From Anaerococcus ihuae (GTDB lineage Bacteria > Bacillota > Clostridia > Tissierellales > Peptoniphilaceae): a stretch of 64,000 bases of DNA. The first letter of the stretch is position 1; every line of letters begins with the position of its first letter. The position numbers were made by a program, and so were the translations under genes. The notes beneath the pieces were generated by a model that was given only the letters and a program-made list of their open reading frames with translations, was not told where the DNA came from and did no database searches. Positions 1 to 8,460 of the stretch are shown piece by piece. The DNA is taken from assembly GCF_928368155.1 (NCBI RefSeq), contig NZ_CAKMRU010000002.1, positions 370,901 to 434,900 on the forward strand, in the 5' to 3' direction.

Positions 1-554
1 AGGCTAAATTTTATGGAGATGCCTACAATATTTTTGATTTATTTGGCAAAAATAACAAGACGGTGATGGCCCATTGTGTATATTCAAATGAAGACGAACA
101 AAGTTTGATAAAAGAAAATGGAGTTTACATTGCCCACTGTCCGGATTCAAATACCAATCTTACATCAGGAATTGCTCCTGCAGGAAAATACCTAAGAGAA
201 GGGCAAAAAATTGGGCTTGGATCAGATGTGGCAGGTGGAACTCACGCATCAATATTTAAGGCCATGGCAGATGCCATAAAAGTTTCAAAATTAAGATACA
301 GATTATTAGACGAAAAAATAAAACCTTTAAGCCTTGAAGAAGCCTTTTATATGGGAACTTTGGGCGGAGGAGAGTTTTTTGGAAAAGTCGGATCATTTGA
401 AAAAGGATACGAATTTGATGCAATAATAATTGACGATGAAAAATTATTAGAAGAAGATGAATTTAACTTAAAACAAAGATTAGAAAGAATAGTATATCTT
501 TCAAAAGATGAAGATATAATTTCAAAATTTGTCAGAGGAGTAAAAATATTTTAA
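1..554 (+). CDS. guaD: Guanine deaminase, C-terminal part (5' end outside window)
   Basis: The reading frame is open from the first full codon at position 3, so this is the 3' part of a gene that starts upstream. The visible ~183 residues carry the C-terminal half of an amidohydrolase barrel: MAHCVYS, AHCPDSN and GLGSDVAGG supply metal-binding and catalytic His/Asp residues in the order typical of guanine deaminase, which converts guanine to xanthine and ammonia. The tail GYEFDAIIID is the usual returning beta-sandwich segment. A terminator follows 50 bp later, so this is the last gene of its unit. Another amidohydrolase (for example an SsnA-like enzyme) cannot be fully excluded without the N-terminal half. 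Confidence 0.8.
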   Translation, partial: AKFYGDAYNIFDLFGKNNKTVMAHCVYSNEDEQSLIKENGVYIAHCPDSNTNLTSGIAPAGKYLREGQKIGLGSDVAGGTHASIFKAMADAIKVSKLRYRLLDEKIKPLSLEEAFYMGTLGGGEFFGKVGSFEKGYEFDAIIIDDEKLLEEDEFNLKQRLERIVYLSKDEDIISKFVRGVKIF

Positions 555-601
555 TAGTAAAATAAATTTTTTAATTAAAATATAAAAAGAAAATTTAAAA
601 A

Positions 602-640
602 AAGTGGATGCAAGAAAAATCAAGCATCCACTTTTTTATT
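602..640 (+). terminator. Intrinsic terminator after guanine deaminase
   Basis: Perfect 10-bp stem (602-611 with 624-633, AAGTGGATGC/GCATCCACTT), 12-nt loop, followed by a T-rich run. An A-run before the stem could make it work on the minus strand too. Confidence 0.85.
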
Positions 641-744
641 TCAAACTTTACAAAATCATTAAAAAACTTACATACGTTTTCAATAAAATTATTTTTCTAT
701 AAATATTTTTAATTCTTAAAATAAGTATAAGTCAAAACTTATTC

Positions 745-773
745 TTGACAAAAATCAATAAGTAATGTAAACT
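745..773 (+). promoter_or_regulatory. Promoter of the tryptophanase transcript
   Basis: TTGACA at 745-750, a 17-bp spacer, then TAAACT at 768-773. This predicts a start near 780 and a leader of about 220 nt before the tryptophanase start codon. Confidence 0.6.
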
Positions 774-799
774 ATTTCATAGATAATTCTAGAATTTTT

Positions 800-960
800 C
801 GGAGTGCTGACCGCTCATCAATTTATTTTTGATATGTGGGAAATTTTAAATTTTAACCACTAATCTACAATCATTTTTGATAACCGGGGTTCTCAATTTG
901 GATACTGTCCGCTAGTTAATTATTTTAAATTAATGACCGGGGTTCCTCTGTACAGTTTAA
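800..960 (+). promoter_or_regulatory. Structured leader with two similar motifs; candidate riboswitch
   Basis: The leader contains the same arrangement twice. Unit 1 has CTGACCGCT at 807-815, a small ATCAA/TTGAT hairpin, and AACCGGGGTTCTC at 882-894. Unit 2 has CTGTCCGCT at 905-913, a TTAAT/ATTAA hairpin, and GACCGGGGTTCCTC at 935-948. In unit 2, CTGT (905-908) can pair with ACAG (952-955) to close the motif. GC-rich conserved blocks around variable AT hairpins in an AT-rich leader suggest a tandem cis-acting RNA. I do not recognise a named class, and I see no TnaC-like leader peptide or T-box sequence. Function is inference from position before a tryptophan-degrading gene. Confidence 0.45.
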
Positions 961-1000
961 CTTATAACTATTAACGTAGCTATTATATGGAGGCATTAAA

Positions 1001-2644
1001 ATGAAAAAGTATCAATTGAATGTACCTACACCACATTCTTACACTTATGTAACAAAAAATATTCCAAACGTAACAATTGAACAAAGAGAAAGAGCATTAA
1101 AAGCAACTCACTACAATGAATTTGCATTCCCAGCAGGCATGCTTACAATCGATATGCTTTCAGATTCAGGTACAACTGCGATGACAGATGTGCAATGGTC
1201 TGCAATGTTTTTGGGAGATGAATCTTATGGTAGAAATAAGGGATATTATGTACTTTTAGATACATTTAGAGATGTATTTGAAAGAGGAAATGATCAAAAA
1301 AGAATAATTGACCTAGTAAGAACTGATTGCGAAGACGTAGAAAAAATGATGGATGAAGTTTATTTATGTGAATATGAAGGCGGATTATTTAATGGTGGAT
1401 CTGCTCAAATGGAAAGACCAAACACATTTATCATCCAACAAGGTCGTGCAGCTGAATCAGTATTATTTGAACTTGTAAAAAATATATTAAATAGTAGAGA
1501 ACCAGGAAAAACTTATACAATTCCTTCAAACGGACACTTTGATACAACAGAAGGAAATATCAAACAAATGGGTTCAATTCCAAGAAACCTTTATAATAAA
1601 GAATTATTATGGGAAGTTCCAGAAGGTGGTAAATACGAAAAGAATCCATTCAAAGGAAATATGGATACAGAAAAACTAGAAGAGTTAATTACAAAACTAG
1701 GACCAGAAAATGTACCATTAGTTTATACAACAATAACAAACAATACAGTTTGTGGACAACCAGTATCTATGGCAAACTTAAGAGAATGCTCAAGAATTGC
1801 TCATAAATACGATATTCCTTATATGTTTGATGCAGCTAGATGGGCAGAAAATGCTTATTTCATAAAAGTAAATGAAGAAGGCTACCAAGATAAATCTATA
1901 AATGAAATAGCTCAAGAAATGTTCTCATACTGTGATGGATTTACAGCATCTCTTAAAAAAGATGGACATGCAAATATGGGTGGAGTTTTAGCATTTAGAG
2001 ATAAGGGATTATTCTGGAAGAAATTCTCAGACTTTAATGAAGATGGATCAGTTAAAACTGACGTAGGTATCCTACTAAAAGTAAAACAAATTTCATGCTA
2101 TGGTAATGATTCATACGGTGGAATGAGTGGTAGAGATATTATGGCTCTTGCTGCAGGTCTTTATGAAGCATCAAAATTTGAATACTTAGATGCACGTACA
2201 AAACAATGTGAATACTTGGCTCAAGGATTCTATAAAGCAGGAGTAAAAGGTGTTGTACTTCCAGCAGGTGGACACGGTGTTTATATAAATATGGACGAGT
2301 TCTTTGACAACAAGAGAGCTCCAGAAACTTTTGCAGGCCAAGGTTTCTCAGTAGAACTTATTAGAAGATACGGAATAAGAACAGCTGAACTTGGAAACTA
2401 TTCAATGGAATACGATCTAAAAACACCAGAACAACAAAAAGAAGTAGCTAACGTAGTTAGATTTGCAGTTAATAGAAGTCAACTTAGCAAAGAACATATG
2501 GACTATGTAATAGCAGCAGTTAAAGCATTGTATGAAGACAGAGCAACAATACCTAATATAAAAATTGTAAAAGGTCATAGTCTACCAATGCGTCACTTCC
2601 ACGCATTCCTAGAACCATATGAACCAAGTGAAGAAGAAAAATAA
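1001..2644 (+). CDS. tnaA: Tryptophanase (PLP beta-eliminating lyase)
   Basis: A cytosolic PLP enzyme of the tryptophanase/tyrosine phenol-lyase family, expected to split tryptophan into indole, pyruvate and ammonia. Family landmarks in order: DMLSDSGTTAMTD (residues 51-63), QQGRAAES (146-153, phosphate-binding region), TITNNTVCGQPVSMANL (244-260), FDAARWAENAYF (276-287) and the PLP-lysine motif SLKKDGHANMGG (Lys319/320). At 547 residues it is some 75 longer than the E. coli enzyme, with insertions spread along the chain. AGG-rich Shine-Dalgarno (ATGGAGG) lies before the ATG. The NSS transporter gene follows after a hairpin, which supports an aromatic amino acid substrate. Tyrosine phenol-lyase is the main alternative. 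Confidence 0.85.
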   Translation: MKKYQLNVPTPHSYTYVTKNIPNVTIEQRERALKATHYNEFAFPAGMLTIDMLSDSGTTAMTDVQWSAMFLGDESYGRNKGYYVLLDTFRDVFERGNDQKRIIDLVRTDCEDVEKMMDEVYLCEYEGGLFNGGSAQMERPNTFIIQQGRAAESVLFELVKNILNSREPGKTYTIPSNGHFDTTEGNIKQMGSIPRNLYNKELLWEVPEGGKYEKNPFKGNMDTEKLEELITKLGPENVPLVYTTITNNTVCGQPVSMANLRECSRIAHKYDIPYMFDAARWAENAYFIKVNEEGYQDKSINEIAQEMFSYCDGFTASLKKDGHANMGGVLAFRDKGLFWKKFSDFNEDGSVKTDVGILLKVKQISCYGNDSYGGMSGRDIMALAAGLYEASKFEYLDARTKQCEYLAQGFYKAGVKGVVLPAGGHGVYINMDEFFDNKRAPETFAGQGFSVELIRRYGIRTAELGNYSMEYDLKTPEQQKEVANVVRFAVNRSQLSKEHMDYVIAAVKALYEDRATIPNIKIVKGHSLPMRHFHAFLEPYEPSEEEK

Positions 2645-2650
2645 AATTTT

Positions 2651-2678
2651 TAGCAGAATCCCAAATGGGATTCTGCTA
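2651..2678 (+). terminator. Strong hairpin between tryptophanase and transporter genes
   Basis: Perfect 12-bp stem (2651-2662 with 2667-2678) and an AAAT loop. There is no T-run after it, so it is more likely an mRNA-processing or stability element, or a partial attenuator, than a full terminator. The transporter start is 25 bp downstream and no separate promoter is evident. Confidence 0.55.
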
Positions 2679-2703
2679 AATTCATAATATTAGGGAGTAT
2701 GTT

Positions 2704-4044
2704 ATGGAAAATAAAATATCAAACAGAGACGGTTTTAAGTCTAAGTGGGGATTTATCCTTGCATGTATAGGATCTGCAGTTGGAATGGGAAATATTTGGA
2801 GATTTCCTATCCTTGTTTCTCAATATGGTGGAATGACATTTTTGATTCCTTATTTTATATTTGTAGTTTTGATAGCTACAACAGGAGTAATAACAGAAAT
2901 GGCTCTAGGTCGTTCAACAGAATCTGGAACAGTAAGAGCTTTTGGTAAGTGTACTGAATTAAAATATGGAAATAAAAAAATAGGTGAAGGTCTTGGAGTA
3001 ATACCAGTAGCAGGCTCACTTGCTCTTGCCATAGGCTATACTTGTGTTATGGCTTGGATATTTAAATATACATTCATGGCTTTTTCAGGAGAACTTAGTG
3101 GAATGGGTCAAGATATGGACCTAATTGGAAAAACGTTTTCTGAAACAGCAACAGCAATGGGAGCAAATCTTTGGATTGTAGTTGCAATAGTAGTAAGCTG
3201 TGTAATTATGATTCTTGGAGTTTCAAACGGAATTGAAAAATCAAATAAAATTATGATGCCAGCTTTATTCATTCTTTTTGTAGGTCTTGCAATTTATATT
3301 ACAACAATACCAGGCTCAGAAAAAGGATATAAATATATATTTACAATAGATAATGAGTTAATAAAAAATCCAAAAGTTTGGATATATGCTTTTGGACAAG
3401 CATTTTTCTCACTTTCAGTAGCAGGATCAGGAACTGTAATTTATGGTTCTTATTTATCAAAAAAAGAAAACTTGATAACATCTGCAAGAAATGTAGCAGT
3501 TTTTGATACAATAGCAGCCTTGATGGCAGCATTTGTAATAATTCCAGCTATGGCTACAGCAAATACAGCCCTAGATACAGGCGGTCCTGGCTTAATGTTT
3601 ATTTATTTAGTAAATGTATTAAACGGAATGCCTGGCGGCAGAATAGTAAGCATAATATTTTATGTTTGCGTATTATTTGCAGGAATAAGTTCAATAATAA
3701 ATTTATATGAATCATCAGTAGCATATTTACAAGAAAAATTTAATTTTTCAAGAAAAAAATCAACCCTAATAATCCATATATTTGGCTGTGTAATTGCAAT
3801 ATTAATTCAACCAATAGTTTCACAATGGATGGATGTAATTTCAATTTATATCTGCCCACTTGGAGCAGCACTAGCAGCAATAATGCTTTTATGGGTTGCA
3901 GGAAAAGATTTCTCACTAAAAGCTGTAAACGAAGGTGCAAAAAAACCAATAGGATCTTGGTATTATCCACTTTCAAAATACGTTTACGTAGGAGCAGCAA
4001 TAATAGCCTTAATCGCCGGAGCAGTTCTTGGAGGAATAGGCTGA
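2704..4044 (+). CDS. Sodium-dependent amino acid transporter, NSS (SNF) family
   Basis: A 446-residue polytopic membrane protein. The N-terminal signature WGFILACIGSAVGMGNIWRFP-like segment (about residues 15-35) is the hallmark of the LeuT/NSS fold TM1, with the unwound GxAVGxGNxWRFP sodium and substrate site. About 11 hydrophobic segments follow, as in most bacterial NSS proteins. Lying just downstream of tryptophanase, it is most likely a tryptophan:sodium symporter like TnaT. Substrate is inferred from neighbourhood. Start is supported by GGGAG about 7 bp before the ATG. Confidence 0.85.
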   Translation: MENKISNRDGFKSKWGFILACIGSAVGMGNIWRFPILVSQYGGMTFLIPYFIFVVLIATTGVITEMALGRSTESGTVRAFGKCTELKYGNKKIGEGLGVIPVAGSLALAIGYTCVMAWIFKYTFMAFSGELSGMGQDMDLIGKTFSETATAMGANLWIVVAIVVSCVIMILGVSNGIEKSNKIMMPALFILFVGLAIYITTIPGSEKGYKYIFTIDNELIKNPKVWIYAFGQAFFSLSVAGSGTVIYGSYLSKKENLITSARNVAVFDTIAALMAAFVIIPAMATANTALDTGGPGLMFIYLVNVLNGMPGGRIVSIIFYVCVLFAGISSIINLYESSVAYLQEKFNFSRKKSTLIIHIFGCVIAILIQPIVSQWMDVISIYICPLGAALAAIMLLWVAGKDFSLKAVNEGAKKPIGSWYYPLSKYVYVGAAIIALIAGAVLGGIG

Positions 4045-4054
4045 TAAAATAATG

Positions 4055-4097
4055 ATAAGCTTATCAAATTAATTAATTTGATAAGCTTATTTTTTTA
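4055..4097 (+). terminator. Intrinsic terminator after the NSS transporter gene
   Basis: Perfect 16-bp stem (4055-4070 with 4075-4090), AATT loop and a run of T, closing the tryptophanase/transporter unit. Confidence 0.9.
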
Positions 4098-4120
4098 TGA
4101 AGAAATAGAAAAATTTTTAA

Positions 4121-4553
4121 AAAGCAGGATTTATTTTTTCTCAAAGTGTAGGTAAATTAAGTTTAATAATTTATTAAAATTATAAAAATATAATTACGCA
4201 AAGAACCATCAGAACTTGTGGATAGATTTTATGATCATTTTTTTCTCGCACACGATAAATCGAAAAGAGCCAATACGGACTCTTGTTTATATTATCGCAA
4301 TTGGAAATTCAGTTTGAAAAAAGCCTAAACTTAGATAATTAGGATTCAAATAATGGATAAACCAGCCTAGTAATTTATTAATAATTTAATATAAAATTAT
4401 GCTAGAACCCATCTCGAGCGTAGTCGAGAGATCCCATGAGATTTCTCCGCTCGTTGCACACGATGAATCGTGATAAACAAGCAAAAGTGGCGGTTATTTA
4501 TCTAATCGAAAGGGGAAATTTTTTAGTTTGTCAACAGTCTAAGCAGGATTTAT
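4121..4553. repeat. Degenerate copy A of the terminator-associated element
   Basis: AAGCAGGATTTAT occurs on both sides (4122-4134 and 4541-4553), and the right copy is half of an intact terminator. Between them, 4407-4450 carries the family core CCCATCTCGAGC...GAGATTTCTCCGCTCG, and the right end reads TTTAGTTTGTCAACAGTC as in the intact copies. Two blocks GCACACGAT(A/G)AATCG (about 4248 and 4456) repeat inside, so this copy is composite. No ORF is supported in 4098-4736. Confidence 0.6.
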
Positions 4554-4566
4554 CCTGCTTTTTTAT
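4541..4566 (+). terminator. Terminator hairpin (right flank of copy A)
   Basis: AAGCAGGA/TCCTGCTT stem with TTTA loop at 4541-4560, then a T-run. No gene immediately precedes it; it appears to be a terminator that was duplicated when the element inserted. Confidence 0.75.
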
Positions 4567-4618
4567 TTACTGAGCATTTTCTTTTTTTGGTAATTAATTT
4601 TAAATAACACAAATTTAA

Positions 4619-4704
4619 TGAAATTAATTTCTTTTGCCTTTCAAAATTTTTATTGGAAAACGGGAAAATGATTTTTTTATTTTGTTTTTATGAAAGTAAT
4701 TTCA
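4619..4704. promoter_or_regulatory. Two candidate operator dyads upstream of the nan operon
   Basis: TGAAAGTAATTTCA at 4691-4704 is a perfect 14-bp TGAAA-N4-TTTCA dyad ending 15 bp before the -35 box. TGAAATTAATTTCT at 4619-4632 is a near match. They are plausible sites for the RpiR-family protein encoded at the end of the operon, but a Crp/Fnr-type protein would also fit this geometry. A similar dyad lies at 45006-45019. Confidence 0.35.
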
Positions 4705-4719
4705 AATTTGATTAAAATC

Positions 4720-4748
4720 TTGAAAATAAATTTAAGATGGAATATACT
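4720..4748 (+). promoter_or_regulatory. Promoter of the sialic-acid operon
   Basis: TTGAAA at 4720-4725, 17-bp spacer, TATACT at 4743-4748. The transcript would begin just before the AAGGAGG ribosome-binding site at 4758-4764. Confidence 0.6.
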
Positions 4749-4769
4749 TTAATCATCAAGGAGGTTTTT

Positions 4770-5474
4770 ATGGCTGATAAAGTTAATGTAAGTGCTATTG
4801 AAAACAAATTAATAGTATCTTGTCAAGCTTTACCTGATGAGCCTTTGCATTCATCTTTTATTATGGGAAGAATGGCAAAAGCTGCTAAAGAAGGTGGAGC
4901 AAAAGGTATTAGGGCTAATACCAGTGAAGATATTAAAGAAATACAAAAAGAAGTTGACTTACCTATTATAGGTATTGTTAAAAAAGATTTTGAGGATTCT
5001 AAAGTCTACATAACACCAACTATGGATGAGGTTGATGAACTTGTTTCTTGTGGGGCTGATATTATAGCAATGGATGCTACAAAGGACTTCAGACCTGGAA
5101 ATATTACAATTGATGAATTTTTCAAAAAAGTTAAGGAAAAATATCCAGATAAATTGTTTATGGCTGATTGTTCTACACTTGATGAGGCCATAAATGCAGA
5201 TAGGCTTGGATTTGATTTTATTGGAACTACCTTGGTTGGGTATACTGACCAATCTAAAAATGATAAAATCGATGAAAATGATTTCGAGATTCTTAGAAAT
5301 ATTATTAAAAATGTAAAGAATAAAGTAATAGCTGAAGGAAATATTAATACACCTGAAAAAGCAAAAAGAGTTTTGGAACTTGGTGCTTATAGTGTCGTTG
5401 TTGGATCAATTATTACAAGACCACAAGTTATTACTAAAAATTTTACAGAAAAAATTGATGAATTAAAAAAATAA
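4770..5474 (+). CDS. nanE: N-acetylmannosamine-6-phosphate 2-epimerase
   Basis: Converts ManNAc-6-phosphate to GlcNAc-6-phosphate, the last dedicated step of sialic-acid breakdown. The 234-residue TIM barrel shows typical NanE blocks: [13 protein letters not shown] near the N terminus, [38 protein letters not shown] and [11 protein letters not shown]. An in-frame ATG lies upstream at 4737, but AAGGAGG sits 6 bp before the ATG at 4770 and the product then starts [18 protein letters not shown], so 4770 is preferred. First gene of a six-gene nan operon. Confidence 0.93.
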   Translation: MADKVNVSAIENKLIVSCQALPDEPLHSSFIMGRMAKAAKEGGAKGIRANTSEDIKEIQKEVDLPIIGIVKKDFEDSKVYITPTMDEVDELVSCGADIIAMDATKDFRPGNITIDEFFKKVKEKYPDKLFMADCSTLDEAINADRLGFDFIGTTLVGYTDQSKNDKIDENDFEILRNIIKNVKNKVIAEGNINTPEKAKRVLELGAYSVVVGSIITRPQVITKNFTEKIDELKK

Positions 5475-5503
5475 AAAATATTTAATAAAAGAAAGGGAAA
5501 ATT

Positions 5504-6424
5504 ATGAGAAATTTAGACAAATATAAGGGAGTTATTCCAGCATTTTATGCATGCTATGATGAAAACGGAGAAATTAGTCCTGAAAGGGTAAGAGAACTTA
5601 CAAAATACCATATCAAAAAAGGTGTTAAAGGTGTTTATGTTAATGGTTCTTCTGGAGAATGTATTTACCAAAGTGTTGAGGATAAAAAAATTGTTCTTGA
5701 AAATGTAATGAAAGAAGCTAAGGGTAAGCTTACTGTTATAGCTCACGTAGCTTGCAACAATACAAAAGATTCTATGGAACTTGCAGCTCATGCTGAAAGT
5801 TTGGGTGTTGATGCTATCGCAGCTATTCCTCCAATTTATTTTAGACTTCCAGAATATTCTATTGCCTCTTATTGGAATGATATTTCTTCTGCTGCACCAA
5901 ATACTGATTTTGTAATTTATAATATTCCACAACTTGCAGGAGTTGCTTTAACACAATCTTTATTTAGTGAAATGAGAAAAAATCCTAATGTAATTGGTGT
6001 TAAAAATTCTTCAATGCCAGTTCAAGATATTCAAATGTTTAAACAAAATGCCGGAGATGATTATATAATTTTTAACGGACCAGATGAACAATTTATTTCA
6101 GGAAGACTTATTGGAGCTGAAGGAGCAATCGGTGGAACATATGGAGTTATGCCAGAATTGATTTTGAAAATGGATGAATGTCTAAAAAATAAAGATTTAG
6201 AAAAGGCAAGAGAAATTCAATATGCTGTTGATTCTATAATTTATAAAATGTGCTCAGCTCGTGGAAATATGTATGCAGTAATTAAAGAAATATTAAGAAT
6301 TAATGAAGATTTAGATATTGGTGGAGTTAGAAAACCTCTTGAAAACTTGATTGATTCTGATATGGATTTTGTAAAAGAAGCTGCTAAGATGATAAAAGAT
6401 GCTAAAGAAAAGTATTTAGGTTAA
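5504..6424 (+). CDS. nanA: N-acetylneuraminate lyase
   Basis: A class I aldolase of the DapA/NanA family that cleaves Neu5Ac to ManNAc and pyruvate. Seen: GSSGE at 48-52 (pyruvate carboxylate loop), YNIP with the catalytic Tyr139, and GVKNSS with Schiff-base Lys167. Length 306 is normal. Position between nanE and a sialic-acid symporter favours lyase over dihydrodipicolinate synthase. AAAGGGAAA ribosome-binding site precedes the ATG. Confidence 0.93.
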   Translation: MRNLDKYKGVIPAFYACYDENGEISPERVRELTKYHIKKGVKGVYVNGSSGECIYQSVEDKKIVLENVMKEAKGKLTVIAHVACNNTKDSMELAAHAESLGVDAIAAIPPIYFRLPEYSIASYWNDISSAAPNTDFVIYNIPQLAGVALTQSLFSEMRKNPNVIGVKNSSMPVQDIQMFKQNAGDDYIIFNGPDEQFISGRLIGAEGAIGGTYGVMPELILKMDECLKNKDLEKAREIQYAVDSIIYKMCSARGNMYAVIKEILRINEDLDIGGVRKPLENLIDSDMDFVKEAAKMIKDAKEKYLG

Positions 6425-6434
6425 GGTGAATAAA

Positions 6435-7946
6435 ATGCAAGGTTTTACTAAAGTTGATTTAGTTATTTTAATTGTATATTTAGGAGCAGTATTATTTGCA
6501 GGCCTTCATTTCTCTAAAAAAGAAATGAAGGGCAAAGAGTATTTTAAGGGTGATGGAACAGTTCCTTGGTGGGTTACTTCAGTTTCTATTTTTGCAACAC
6601 TTTTAAGTCCAATTTCATTTTTATCTCTTGCAGGAAATTCTTATGCAGGAACTTGGATTATGTGGTTTGCACAACTTGGAATGCTTGTAGCAATTCCTTT
6701 TACTATAAAATTTTTCCTACCAATTTATAGTAAACTTGACATAGATACAGCTTATCATTATCTTGAATTAAGATTTGACAGCAAGGGCCTAAGAATTCTT
6801 GGAGCAGTAATGTTTATAATCTACCAAGTTGGTAGAATGTCAATTATAATGTATCTTCCATGTATGGTTTTATCAAAACTTATGGGTATAAATGTAAACA
6901 TTTTAATTATAATTATGGGAGTTATAGCAATTATTTATTCCTATACTGGTGGACTAAAATCAGTTTTGTGGACAGATTTTATCCAAGGATCAGTTTTACT
7001 TCTTGGAGTAACTTTTGGACTATTTTATTTAATGGCAAATATTAATGGTGGATTTGGAGCAGTAGCAAACGAACTTTTCACAAATCACAAATTTTTAGCA
7101 GTAAACGAACCAATATTTGATGCAAATATATTTAGGGATTCAATATTTTTACTAATAATTGGAGCTGGTTTAAATACAATAGGATCTTATGTTTCAAGTC
7201 AAGATATTGTACAAAGATTTACAACTACAACTGATACAAAAAAATTAAATAAAATGATGATAACAAACGGTTGTCTATCAATTTTTATTGCGACAGTATT
7301 TTATCTTATAGGAACAGGACTTTTCGTATTTTATAAAGTTCAAGGCAATCCTTTACCACCAGCAGCTCAACAAGATCAAATTTTTGCATCTTGGATAGCT
7401 TTTGAGCTTCCAGTAGGATTTACAGGAATATTACTTGCAGCAATTTATGCAGCAAGCCAATCAACTCTTTCAACAGGATTAAATTCAGTTGCATCAAGTT
7501 GGGCTTTAGATATTCAATCAAGCTTGAAAAAAGATTTAAGCTTTGAAAAACAAACAAAAATTGGTCAAAGAGTTTCATTAGTAGTAGGGATTTTTGCAAT
7601 AATTGTTTCAATGATTTTGGCAAATGGAGATATAAAATCTGCCTACGAATGGTTTAATGGATTTATGGGTCTTGTTTTGGGAATACTTGTAGGAACATTT
7701 ATCCTTGGAGCATTTACAAAAACTGCAAATAAATTTGGAGCAACACTTGCCTTTATCGCTGCAAGCGGCGTTATGATTTATATAAAATATTTCATAGATC
7801 CTGCAAAAATTTCTTTCTGGTCATACTCAATTATATCAATATTAGTTTCTTTAGTAGTTGGACTTATTGGATCAGCAATTTACAATAAAGTTAAGGGTAA
7901 AGAAACTGTATTACCAAAAAACACAACAATTTATAATCAAAATTAG
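6435..7946 (+). CDS. Sodium:solute symporter, sialic-acid type (SSS family)
   Basis: Membrane protein of ~503 residues with about 13 hydrophobic segments. It belongs to the sodium/solute symporter family: WWVTSVSIFATLLSPISFLSLAG near residue 50 resembles the SiaT-type sialic acid carriers, followed by AYHYLELRFDSKG. A GTG at 6426 is in frame, but AAGGTG at 6423-6428 is a ribosome-binding site placed 6 bp before the ATG at 6435, so that ATG is chosen. Only 10 bp separate it from nanA. Role as Neu5Ac importer is inferred from family and operon. Confidence 0.88.
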   Translation: MQGFTKVDLVILIVYLGAVLFAGLHFSKKEMKGKEYFKGDGTVPWWVTSVSIFATLLSPISFLSLAGNSYAGTWIMWFAQLGMLVAIPFTIKFFLPIYSKLDIDTAYHYLELRFDSKGLRILGAVMFIIYQVGRMSIIMYLPCMVLSKLMGINVNILIIIMGVIAIIYSYTGGLKSVLWTDFIQGSVLLLGVTFGLFYLMANINGGFGAVANELFTNHKFLAVNEPIFDANIFRDSIFLLIIGAGLNTIGSYVSSQDIVQRFTTTTDTKKLNKMMITNGCLSIFIATVFYLIGTGLFVFYKVQGNPLPPAAQQDQIFASWIAFELPVGFTGILLAAIYAASQSTLSTGLNSVASSWALDIQSSLKKDLSFEKQTKIGQRVSLVVGIFAIIVSMILANGDIKSAYEWFNGFMGLVLGILVGTFILGAFTKTANKFGATLAFIAASGVMIYIKYFIDPAKISFWSYSIISILVSLVVGLIGSAIYNKVKGKETVLPKNTTIYNQN

Positions 7947-7954
7947 GGGTAAAG

Positions 7955-8404
7955 ATGATATTTGGAAATATAAAAAATTTAGAAGAATTTGATTATTTAA
8001 ACGATCAAATAAAAGAATGTTTTGAGTTTTATAAAAACAATGATATGAAAAAAATGGAAAAAGGAAGTCATCCTATAAAGGGAGAAGATCTTTTTGTAAA
8101 TATAGTAGAATATGAAACTACAAATCCTGAAAATAGATTTTGGGAAGCTCACAAAGATTATCTTGACCTTCACCTTATGCTTGATGGAATTGAACAAATT
8201 GATTTAAATTTTATCGATAATATGGACTTGGGCCCATATAAAAAAGAAGATGATTATCAAGCTATGGAAGGCGAAAAAAATTCATCAGTAATTTTAAATG
8301 AGGGAGATTTTCTAATTTGTTATCCAAATGATGGTCATATGACAGCCGTAAAAGTTAAAGATCCACAAAAAATTAAAAAAGCAATTTTTAAAATCAAATT
8401 ATAG
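7955..8404 (+). CDS. YhcH/YjgK/YiaL family protein, sialic-acid anomerase type
   Basis: 149-residue cupin-like (DUF386) protein. WEAHKDYLDLHLMLDG (metal-binding His/Glu cluster) and the C-terminal PNDGHMTAV are the family signature. Members in nan operons (NanQ) speed conversion of alpha- to beta-anomers of Neu5Ac so that lyase or kinase can act. It sits 8 bp after the transporter gene. GGGGTAAAG before the ATG serves as ribosome-binding site. Confidence 0.85.
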   Translation: MIFGNIKNLEEFDYLNDQIKECFEFYKNNDMKKMEKGSHPIKGEDLFVNIVEYETTNPENRFWEAHKDYLDLHLMLDGIEQIDLNFIDNMDLGPYKKEDDYQAMEGEKNSSVILNEGDFLICYPNDGHMTAVKVKDPQKIKKAIFKIKL

Positions 8405-8460
8405 GATATAATAGAGGCAGTGTGATGAGCATTTGCCTCTTATTTTTTAAAGGAGATATT

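Noticed and set aside
4737..4769. Upstream ATG for nanE at 4737
   Set aside because: It overlaps the -10 region and lacks a ribosome-binding site, whereas AAGGAGG precedes the ATG at 4770.
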